Source of the DNA: a virus
Length of the DNA stretch: 26,958 nt
Virus record (IMG/VR): IMGVR_UViG_3300005939_000038
Span: 1 to 26,958 of that record
Direction: 5' to 3' (one strand)
Shown: piece after piece, positions 22,122-26,804 of the stretch
Numbering within the stretch: the stretch's first letter is position 1
Layout: each line of letters begins with the position of its first letter
Translations under genes and position numbers: made by a program
The notes under the pieces: model-generated
Databases searched by the model: none
Seen by the model: only the letters and a program-made list of their open reading frames with translations
What the model was told of the DNA's origin: nothing

Positions 22122-22604
22122 ATGCCAATAGTACCCAAAAAATGGTTTGAGATGGAAATTGAAAAGAGAACTGGCAGACCATATAAACAATCAGACCCAA
22201 GAAATCTCGCAACACCTATTAATAATCATTATGAAAAATTTATAAATATTACTGGATTCGGAAAAAAACATTGTAAAAACTGCAATATGATGAAAGATGA
22301 ATATACAGGAAGCGAACATGAGTTTAGCTGTGTCGTTTTTAAGTCTGGCAACGACTTGACATACGATGAGGAACACGATGATTTTATTCGGAGTGGAGAA
22401 TGCTTTAAGGATGAGCTTTATTCTAATCAACTGTCATCAATGGTTAGAAATTCTAAGAGGATGTTTCTTGATCTTGAATGTGCCATTGAAGTCATTGAAG
22501 AATATCATGGTTTATATTATAAGAAGGAGGAAGACCAAATTTGTAGTGATGATCTGTTGGCGATTTTTAAAAAGCACTTTAACAAAATTAAGGAGTGCCA
22601 ATAA
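22122..22604 (+). CDS. Cys-containing protein, unknown
   Basis: 160 residues. PIVPKKWFEMEIEKRTGR and the middle NHYEKFINITGFGKKHCKNC (in part) precede Cys51, 54, 70 and 94, arranged like a zinc or disulfide site. A helical, acidic C-terminus (CAIEVIEEYHGLYYKKEED) leads into the next gene. Not recognised. ATG 22122 has SD GGGAG; its TAA abuts the HNH gene's ATG. Confidence 0.5.
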   Translation: MPIVPKKWFEMEIEKRTGRPYKQSDPRNLATPINNHYEKFINITGFGKKHCKNCNMMKDEYTGSEHEFSCVVFKSGNDLTYDEEHDDFIRSGECFKDELYSNQLSSMVRNSKRMFLDLECAIEVIEEYHGLYYKKEEDQICSDDLLAIFKKHFNKIKECQ

Positions 22605-23057
22605 ATGAGCGATAGAAACGAAAATCAGTATACAAAATACAGAAAAACAAAATGTGAGAAATGCGACAAACACCAAAGACTATTCAAAAGGATGCTTGAC
22701 GTTCACCACATTAATAAAGACAAGACAGACAATAGAGAATCAAACCTAATTACCGTCTGTAGAGCTTGCCACGCCAAGATTCACTGCGAAGACGGAACTT
22801 GGGGCAGGGGTAGACTCGCAATACAGACCTGCGAGCTATGTGGGCGAGAATTTACAAACCCTCAAGGCAAAAAGAAAGCAACATGCTCAAAAGAATGTTT
22901 CCAAGTGATTATCGGACTGAAAGAAAAAGAAGAAATATACAACGATAAAGAAAAATTGGCATGGCTAATAATATACAAGCTGAAACACAAAAACATGAAG
23001 CCACACAAAGAATTACAAAAATTAATCGACAACGGTAAACAAGAATGGATGGAGTAA
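22605..23057 (+). CDS. HNH endonuclease
   Basis: 150 residues. Cys17/Cys20 (CEKC), DVHHINKDKTDN (32-43; His34, His35), NLITVCRACHAKIH (47-60; Cys52, Cys55, His60) give the zinc-bound HNH core in which a metal-binding H-H/N/H set cuts DNA. A second zinc site, CELCGREF ... ATCSKEC (76-98), and a basic helical end follow. Phage HNH enzymes can be homing endonucleases or packaging-linked nucleases. No terminase or intron is next to it, so a free-standing homing or accessory nuclease is likely. SD AAGGAG; the previous TAA abuts the ATG. Confidence 0.82.
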   Translation: MSDRNENQYTKYRKTKCEKCDKHQRLFKRMLDVHHINKDKTDNRESNLITVCRACHAKIHCEDGTWGRGRLAIQTCELCGREFTNPQGKKKATCSKECFQVIIGLKEKEEIYNDKEKLAWLIIYKLKHKNMKPHKELQKLIDNGKQEWME

Positions 23058-23160
23058 TCGTGAAAACAAAAACAAACCTACGGGGCATAACCGCAAAAAA
23101 CCAAATTATATAAAAAAAATACTAGCAAAATTATGGGGACACAACACAAAAAACCACTTT

Positions 23161-23188
23161 CTAATAAAAAAAATAAGAATAAATTTAT
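23161..23188. repeat. Flanking repeat, left copy
   Basis: CTAAT, eight A, TAAG and then GAATAAATTTAT, 12 bases identical to 24568-24579. It overlaps the end of the deoxyribosyltransferase-like gene. With the right copy it brackets the two-gene cassette. Confidence 0.4.
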
Positions 23189-23535
23189 GGTTTCTTCCGA
23201 CTTTCCCACTCGTCTATCATTCTTGGAAAAGATTTCCCCTCCCCATAGGAAACATTTTTAATAACAACTATTTTCTTTTTAAGCGCGAACAAAACACCAA
23301 GGTCAAAATGACTGCCAAATGATGTTTTATCAAAAAAAATATGGGCCTCATCGCACGACATCATGGCCTCGGTGTTTTGTTCGCAAATATTAATACCGGT
23401 TTCGCCTTGGTTTGTATCTCTGTGTGGAAAGTGAACCGTATGCCCAATAGATTCAAGACCTGACACATATCCCGTTAAAGACTCAAGGTCTCCGTCACTG
23501 CAATTTCTTACACTGCAAACCAAATAGATATTCAT
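23185..23535 (-). CDS. Nucleoside 2-deoxyribosyltransferase-like protein
   Basis: 116 residues. Start MNIYLVCSVRNCSD; GHTVHFPHRDTNQ (31-43); ICEQNTEAMMSCDEAHIFF (50-68, with Glu52 and Asp62); SFGSHFDLGVLFALKKKIVV (72-91). The fold signature (I-Y-L-x-C/G-S start, H-F-P-x-R-D-T, a helix with D-E-A/V-H, S-x-G-S-x-F-D-L-G) matches short phage members of the nucleoside 2-deoxyribosyltransferase-like group. These may act on nucleotides or modified bases. SD AAAGGAG; ATG lies two bases after the stop of the radical SAM gene, so the pair is an operon. Confidence 0.72.
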   Translation of the reverse strand: MNIYLVCSVRNCSDGDLESLTGYVSGLESIGHTVHFPHRDTNQGETGINICEQNTEAMMSCDEAHIFFDKTSFGSHFDLGVLFALKKKIVVIKNVSYGEGKSFPRMIDEWESRKKP

Positions 23536-23537
23536 CG

Positions 23538-24500
23538 CTATTCTCCTTTATACAAGTTTAAACTTTTATTTATTCTTTTAAGGCTTGTGTGCCTTGTGTT
23601 TAAAAAATCTTTAAATGACTTCTTTTTGAAAAATCCAGCCTGATTACACCAAGCGCTTATGTCTTTATAAAAATTGTCGTTCTGTGACCCATAACAATCA
23701 ACATCTCTCATAATGTAGGGTAAATATTTTCTTTCCTTAAGCCAAGAAATCCTATCGACAATATTAGATATTTCCATGTCTGGGTGGCAATAAACAAAAA
23801 ACTTTAATTTCCAGTCTTTAGCCCAATCAAGAAGTTTTATTTTCTTTTCTATAAGTTTCAAATACGACCAGTCATCAAACGCAAAGATGTATTCTCCTTC
23901 GTAATTAATATTGCTCAATAGTATCGAGTTCTCAGAATCAACTAATCTTAAATCTAACCCCTGATTAAAACTACATCTTATTTTCTTATCTACAATCTCT
24001 TGCAGTATTTCTTTATGGTTCGGGAGGGCAAGAATGTTGTTGTCCATAAATTTAACAACCTTATGCCTGACTATATCGCTAATGAAACCAACCTGTCTTA
24101 TATGCCCCTCCTTCTTGGGTACTTTACAAAAGTAGCAATTTCTTATGCACCCACGGCTTATAAATCCATAGGAAACTTTGTTTTCTGGATATATGCCGTA
24201 GTCGGGCAACAAGCATTCAATATGGTCTGGCAAATCTTTATCAAGAGAATATCCCGTTCCGCCAAAGTCAATATCATCGCCATGTATCCACCCCAAATTT
24301 CCATCAAAAACAACACTACAATATATTTTATCATAAATGCCAGAAGAAAAAGAATAATGCCGCTTATTTCTCGAAGGATAATAGGGCAAACCAAGCCGAC
24401 AAAGAGAGATCGTATCGCCAATAGATTTGTGATAAGCACTTAGCTTCATAAGAGCTAAATTAGGTATTTTCGAGTCTGCATCAATCAATAATATTTTCAT
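23538..24500 (-). CDS. Radical SAM enzyme
   Basis: 320 residues from ATG 24498-24500. SRGCIRNCYFCKVP gives C-x3-C-x2-C (Cys118, 122, 125), the iron-sulfur/SAM-binding signature; GYGFISRG-like context and later FMDNNILALP and FAFDDW fit the barrel. The first 100 residues (MKILLIDADSKIPNLALMKL) look like a B12-binding-type N-terminal domain, as in many such enzymes. Substrate unknown; phage neighbours with deoxyribosyltransferases suggest nucleotide or DNA-base chemistry. No SD is visible; a promoter-like -35/-10 places the start point at the ATG, so the mRNA may be leaderless. A start 12 codons earlier also lacks an SD. Confidence 0.82.
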   Translation of the reverse strand: MKILLIDADSKIPNLALMKLSAYHKSIGDTISLCRLGLPYYPSRNKRHYSFSSGIYDKIYCSVVFDGNLGWIHGDDIDFGGTGYSLDKDLPDHIECLLPDYGIYPENKVSYGFISRGCIRNCYFCKVPKKEGHIRQVGFISDIVRHKVVKFMDNNILALPNHKEILQEIVDKKIRCSFNQGLDLRLVDSENSILLSNINYEGEYIFAFDDWSYLKLIEKKIKLLDWAKDWKLKFFVYCHPDMEISNIVDRISWLKERKYLPYIMRDVDCYGSQNDNFYKDISAWCNQAGFFKKKSFKDFLNTRHTSLKRINKSLNLYKGE

Positions 24501-24507
24501 AACAAAG

Positions 24508-24536
24508 AACATAACACAAAAACAACAACAATGCAA
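24508..24536 (-). promoter_or_regulatory. Candidate promoter for the radical SAM gene (leaderless)
   Basis: Minus strand: TTGCAT (plus 24531-24536), 17-bp spacer, TATGTT (plus 24508-24513), then seven bases, then ATG. The hexamers match the consensus only partly. If used, the transcript would begin at or near the A of the ATG. Confidence 0.4.
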
Positions 24537-24552
24537 GGGAAAAAGCGTTTTT

Positions 24553-24579
24553 GCTAAAAAAAATTACGAATAAATTTAT
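24553..24579. repeat. Flanking repeat, right copy
   Basis: GCT, eight A, TTAC and then GAATAAATTTAT (24568-24579). Imperfect copy of 23161-23188. Both lie in the same orientation on either side of the radical SAM/deoxyribosyltransferase pair. Confidence 0.4.
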
Positions 24580-24600
24580 TAGGGCAATACAGACGTTAAA

Positions 24601-24724
24601 TGTAACAACAGTACTGTTATTACAAATAGGGGGGGGGTAATGTAACATAAGCACTGTTATTACATTCAAATGTAACATAAGAAGTGTTATTACATTCAAA
24701 TGTAATATATGTACTGTTGTTATA
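24601..24724. repeat. Four 24-bp dyad repeats (iteron or operator array)
   Basis: Copies at 24601-24624, 24641-24664, 24671-24694 and 24701-24724. The shape is TGTAAYA-n10-TGTTRTTACA or close. The first is nearly a perfect palindrome (two of 24 positions off, centred on GTAC). Copies 2-4 are spaced exactly 30 bp apart with TTCAAA between them. A run of nine G (24629-24637) separates copies 1 and 2. Probable binding sites for a dimeric regulator or replication initiator. Confidence 0.7.
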
Positions 24725-24750
24725 TTCAAAATCCGGTCGGTGTTTTTTTT

Positions 24751-24827
24751 CGTATTTCGGATTATCATATTTCATAAAGCCATATTTCGGAAATACGTAT
24801 TTCATAAAGTCATATTTCGGAAATATG
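24751..24827. repeat. Second 30-bp tandem array with CATATTTC/GAAATATG dyads
   Basis: TTCATAAAGN then CATATTTCGGAAATA repeats with a 30-bp period (24771-24795 and 24801-24825, one base different), preceded by a partial unit at 24751. CATATTTCGGAAATATG at 24811-24827 is an 8-1-8 perfect inverted repeat. A further exact copy lies at 25263-25279 in inverted context and a diverged one at 26533-26559. Confidence 0.68.
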
Positions 24828-24838
24828 GAAATAAGGAC

Positions 24839-24868
24839 AAAAAAATGACCGACCATTCAGGCCGATCA
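24839..24868 (-). terminator. Intrinsic terminator of the 79-aa gene
   Basis: Minus-strand RNA: GAUCGGCC, loop UGAAU, GGUCGGUC, giving an 8-bp stem with two G.U pairs plus an outer U-A pair, followed by seven U (plus 24839-24845). It lies 20 bases after the stop at 24889. Confidence 0.75.
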
Positions 24869-24888
24869 AAGTATTCTTTTTAGTTATA

Positions 24889-25128
24889 TTACATATAACT
24901 ATCAATCAATTTATAAACTGTATCATATATCTCATCTCCGTAATTTTCAGCAAGCTGAAAAGCCACATGTTCGCTGAGAAGATAGCCTTCCCCAGTTGCT
25001 TTTATAATGTTGCCTTCTTCGCTATTTAGTGCTTCGTTTATTTCACCGCTAACATCATCAATATTTATCTCGTTATCTTCACAATATGATTCTAGGCTTA
25101 ATAAGTTTTTTCTGTTTTCGTTTGTCAT
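24889..25128 (-). CDS. Small acidic protein driven by promoter cassette 1
   Basis: 79 residues, strongly acidic. NRKNLLSLESYCEDNEINIDD (partly quoted), then GEINEALNSEEGNIIKATGEG, then YLLSEHVAFQLAENYGDEIYD and a final helix. Phages encode similar small proteins with a T-G-E-G-Y-L-L-S-E ... Q-L-A-E-N-Y-G-D-E-I-Y-D end; function unknown, and acidic early proteins sometimes mimic DNA. ATG 25126-25128 with SD AAGGA. Single-gene unit: perfect-hexamer promoter before it (25180-25207) and an intrinsic terminator after it. Confidence 0.6.
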   Translation of the reverse strand: MTNENRKNLLSLESYCEDNEINIDDVSGEINEALNSEEGNIIKATGEGYLLSEHVAFQLAENYGDEIYDTVYKLIDSYM

Positions 25129-25179
25129 TTTCTGTATCCTTTTTATTAAGTTAAAAAATATTTCCGACTTGCAAGATTG

Positions 25180-25207
25180 ATTATATAGAAATGATTTTAT
25201 ATGTCAA
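25180..25207 (-). promoter_or_regulatory. Promoter cassette 1 (perfect hexamers, 16-bp spacer)
   Basis: Minus strand: TTGACA (plus 25202-25207), 16 bp, TATAAT (plus 25180-25185). Upstream is an AT-rich stretch starting CTGGTAAAAATAAAC and ATGCATTTTTTAC. Nearly the same cassette occurs at 26104-26131 and 26456-26483. Confidence 0.8.
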
Positions 25208-25262
25208 GTAAAAAATGCATTTTATTTTAGTTTATTTTTACCAGTCTATTTTTTAAGATATT

Positions 25263-25290
25263 CATATTTCGGAAATATGACTTTATGATA
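25263..25290 (-). promoter_or_regulatory. Dyad element between tandem promoters
   Basis: Minus strand: ATCATAAAGTCATATTTC and then CGAAATATG. Matches the 24801-24827 array unit in the opposite orientation. It sits about 55 bp upstream of the cassette-1 -35 and about 40 bp downstream of the 25329 promoter -10, a suitable place for a repressor or activator. Confidence 0.5.
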
Positions 25291-25328
25291 TATGCATATG
25301 TGAAAAAACTTTTTTAGGTCGTCAATCC

Positions 25329-25358
25329 ATTATACCAAAAAACAAAATGTTATGTCAA
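25329..25358 (-). promoter_or_regulatory. Second upstream promoter (perfect hexamers, 18-bp spacer)
   Basis: Minus strand: TTGACA (plus 25353-25358), 18 bp, TATAAT (plus 25329-25334). It would read through the dyad into cassette 1; no gene starts in between. Confidence 0.65.
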
Positions 25359-25379
25359 GCTTTATTTTAAAAAATGCAC

Positions 25380-25411
25380 AAAAAAAACTGATATGAATAA
25401 ATCATACCAGT
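25380..25411 (-). terminator. Intrinsic terminator after the 103-aa gene
   Basis: Minus-strand RNA: ACUGGUAUGA, loop UUUAU, UCAUAUCAGU (10-bp stem with one G.U), followed by seven U. It lies about 20 bases after the stop at 25431 and closes the three-gene cassette-2 operon. Confidence 0.78.
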
Positions 25412-25430
25412 GATTCCTTTTTGTTATGGT

Positions 25431-25742
25431 TTAGAATCCCTGAATGATAAAACCCGCCTCGCATGGGATTTCTATTAATGTTGTGGCATTGCTTATATCC
25501 TCAAGAGTCTGATAATCCTCTCTGCCATATTCCTCTTGAAAATCAGCAAGACTGTCATATTCGTAATAGTCGCAACAAATAGCTATAACATCAAAATCAA
25601 TATTTTCGTCTATATCCTCGCTTAGTTGCTCAAGATATTCGTATAATGCTTTTCTGCCTTCATAGGAGAAGTTATCCGGTCGTCCTGCTAATCTGAAAGC
25701 ATCGCAAAATTCATATTCTGACACTGTATTAATAATTGCCAT
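25431..25742 (-). CDS. Small acidic protein of a widespread phage/plasmid type
   Basis: 103 residues, very acidic. INTVSEYEFCDAFRLAGRPD, then NFSYEGRKALYEYLEQLSED, then FDVIAICCDYYEYDSLADFQ, then YGREDYQTLEDISNATTLIE and FIIQGF. The pattern N-F-S-Y-E-x-x-x-A-L-x-x-Y-L-E ... D-V-I-A-x-C-C-x-x-x-E-Y ... T-T-x-I ... F-I-I-Q-x-F is seen in small proteins of phages and plasmids; function unknown. ATG 25740-25742, SD AAGGTGG. Third gene of the cassette-2 operon and followed by a terminator. Confidence 0.62.
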   Translation of the reverse strand: MAIINTVSEYEFCDAFRLAGRPDNFSYEGRKALYEYLEQLSEDIDENIDFDVIAICCDYYEYDSLADFQEEYGREDYQTLEDISNATTLIEIPCEAGFIIQGF

Positions 25743-25758
25743 TGTATACCACCTTTTT

Positions 25759-25878
25759 TTAAATTACGAGTAAAATTATAAAAACGATTATAGCAGCTAA
25801 GCCTAGTAAAACATCTGAAAGCCAGCTAATCAAAAACCTGTCTGTCAATCCCAGTTTTTTTATTTCCTGTTTAGTCAT
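25759..25878 (-). CDS. 39-residue predicted membrane microprotein
   Basis: ATG 25876-25878 to TAA 25759-25761. A basic N-terminal half (MTKQEIKKLGLTDRFLIS) and one strong hydrophobic segment (WLSDVLLGLAAIIVFIILL) ending VI: a single membrane helix with the charged part probably cytoplasmic. Strong SD (AAAGGAG) and an eight-base overlap with the previous stop (ATGACTAA) support it as a real gene. Function unknown; holin, lysis-inhibition and host-membrane effector roles are all possible. Confidence 0.6.
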   Translation of the reverse strand: MTKQEIKKLGLTDRFLISWLSDVLLGLAAIIVFIILLVI

Positions 25879-26053
25879 TGTTGACACTCCTTTTTTGTTC
25901 AGTGTTTATAATTCTCTGCCTGATTGATTTGTTTATTGATTTGAGATTTTTAAAGCTCTTGCCCGATATCACTCCCTCATTTTGATATCTTGTTACAACA
26001 TCAAACAATATTTTTCTTGTTTCGCTTAAGATTGCAATCTCTGCCTCATTCAT
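25871..26053 (-). CDS. Small helical protein, first gene of the cassette-2 operon
   Basis: 60 residues: MNEAEIAILSETRKILFDVV, then TRYQNEGVISGKSFKNL, then KSINKSIRQRIINTEQKR. Probably all helix, basic C-terminus. Not recognised. ATG 26051-26053 with SD AAAGGA. Transcribed with the membrane microprotein and the 103-aa protein from the promoter at 26104-26131. Confidence 0.52.
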   Translation of the reverse strand: MNEAEIAILSETRKILFDVVTRYQNEGVISGKSFKNLKSINKSIRQRIINTEQKRSVNND

Positions 26054-26103
26054 AATTTATCCTTTTGTTTTAAGTTGTAAAACTATTTCCTTAACTGTTA
26101 TCT

Positions 26104-26131
26104 ATTATATAGAAATGATTTTACATGTCAA
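26104..26131 (-). promoter_or_regulatory. Promoter cassette 2 (perfect hexamers, 16-bp spacer)
   Basis: Minus strand: TTGACA (plus 26126-26131), 16 bp, TATAAT (plus 26104-26109). It is almost identical to cassette 1. Its upstream AT-rich part (from about 26167) encodes the last codons of the gene at 26151-26405. Confidence 0.8.
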
Positions 26132-26150
26132 GTAAAAAATGCATTTTATT

Positions 26151-26405
26151 TTAATTTATTTTACCAGCCCTGTACCCTTCCAAAAATCCTAAAATAAAAT
26201 CATATAAGTCTACAGATAATTGGCCTTGTCTGTATTGATAAATTTCAATTTTATCGCCACTGATCGCACTTGTGCCATTATATTTTTTTGCAAACGGCCA
26301 AATCCTGTCATAAAATTCCTTAAAACAGGAGTATTCCTCAAAACACTTTAATTCTTTTTGACGTATCGTGATTATCAGGTCTAACTCGCCATCATGTAAA
26401 AACAT
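26151..26405 (-). CDS. Small protein driven by promoter cassette 3
   Basis: 84 residues: MFLHDGELDLIITIRQKELK, then CFEEYSCFKEFYDRIWPFAK, then NGTSAISGDKIEIYQYRQG, then LYDFILGFLEGYRAGKIN. Not recognised. ATG 26403-26405, SD AAGGTAGG. Its last codons (AGKIN and TAA) come from the conserved start of cassette 2, so the gene's end has been joined to that module. Promoter at 26456-26483; no terminator follows. Confidence 0.52.
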   Translation of the reverse strand: MFLHDGELDLIITIRQKELKCFEEYSCFKEFYDRIWPFAKKYNGTSAISGDKIEIYQYRQGQLSVDLYDFILGFLEGYRAGKIN

Positions 26406-26455
26406 CTTATACCTACCTTTTTAAAGTTGTAAAATTATTTCCTTATCTGCTATCT

Positions 26456-26483
26456 ATTATATAGAAATAATTTTACTTGTCAA
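26456..26483 (-). promoter_or_regulatory. Promoter cassette 3 (perfect hexamers, 16-bp spacer)
   Basis: Minus strand: TTGACA (plus 26478-26483), 16 bp, TATAAT (plus 26456-26461). The AT-rich upstream part begins CTGGTAAAATAAATT, as in cassette 2, and the leader AGATARCAGWTAAGGAAAT is also shared. Confidence 0.8.
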
Positions 26484-26532
26484 GCTTTTTTTTAATAAAA
26501 ATGCATTTTATTTTAATTTATTTTACCAGTTC

Positions 26533-26559
26533 AAATTTCCGATATATGCATTTATGAAA
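26533..26559 (-). promoter_or_regulatory. Diverged dyad element upstream of cassette 3
   Basis: Minus strand: TTTCATAAATGCATATATC and GGAAATTT. Resembles the unit at 24801-24827 and 25263-25290. About 50 bp upstream of the cassette-3 -35, matching the cassette-1 layout. Confidence 0.45.
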
Positions 26560-26602
26560 CAGTATAAAACTATTTTTTTTGGTCTTGGTCTTCTACTCTT
26601 TC

Positions 26603-26632
26603 ATTGTAACATGTTTTTATTTTTGATTGCAA
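26603..26632 (-). promoter_or_regulatory. Candidate upstream promoter (18-bp spacer)
   Basis: Minus strand: TTGCAA (plus 26627-26632), 18 bp, TACAAT (plus 26603-26608). It would read through the dyad into cassette 3, repeating the tandem-promoter layout seen before cassette 1. Confidence 0.45.
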
Positions 26633-26731
26633 GGTTTTTTTTGTTTTATTTTAGTCAATAATCAGAGTGTTATTTTTTTCTGTTTGTCAAGTTATTTTTT
26701 TAAAATAAGCAAAAAAACTTGTGCCTCTATA

Positions 26732-26804
26732 TTGCCTTGTATGCTTTTATATTCAAGTTTGAATAGTATCATAAGCATAATTGATAACACGTCATACAAG
26801 GCAA
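26732..26804. repeat. Long inverted repeat with inner hairpin
   Basis: TTGCCTTGTATG (26732-26743) and CATACAAGGCAA (26793-26804) are perfect inverted copies 49 bp apart. Inside, ATTCAA-GT-TTGAAT is a small hairpin and ATGCTT/AAGCAT also pair. Could be a structured RNA, attachment-like site or operator. Confidence 0.6.

Larger units (their letters stand above)
24501..24888. other. Non-coding control region with two repeat arrays
   Basis: 388 bases without a supported gene. From left to right: the candidate radical SAM promoter, the right flanking repeat (24553-24579), four 24-bp dyads (24601-24724) with a G9 tract, a second 30-bp-period array (24751-24827), and the leftward terminator at 24839-24868. 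A minus-strand open frame (24620-24856) exists only because the repeat period is a multiple of three. Confidence 0.7.
25129..25430. other. Non-coding region with tandem promoters and dyad element
   Basis: 302 bases: terminator of the 103-aa gene (25380-25411), promoter 25329-25358, dyad element 25263-25290, AT-rich upstream segment, promoter 25180-25207 and the leader. No supported gene; the only short ATG frames encode 12 residues or fewer and lack an SD. Confidence 0.65.

Noticed and set aside
23056-23112. Short GTG frame of 17 codons after the HNH gene (MKTKTNLRGI...)
   Set aside because: A GGAG precedes it, but the product is only 17 residues with no recognisable feature; too weak to list as a gene.
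23110-23200. Bidirectional terminator between the convergent HNH and deoxyribosyltransferase genes
   Set aside because: Only a 6-bp AAACCA/TGGTTT pairing with a very long AT-rich loop could be found; not convincing.
24000-24443. Plus-strand 147-codon frame
   Set aside because: Antisense to the radical SAM gene with its clear cysteine motif.
24601-24827. CRISPR-like regularly spaced repeats
   Set aside because: The gaps between the repeat units are only 6 bp and nearly identical (TTCAAA), so they are not unique spacers; no cas genes are present. The pattern is operator or iteron-like.
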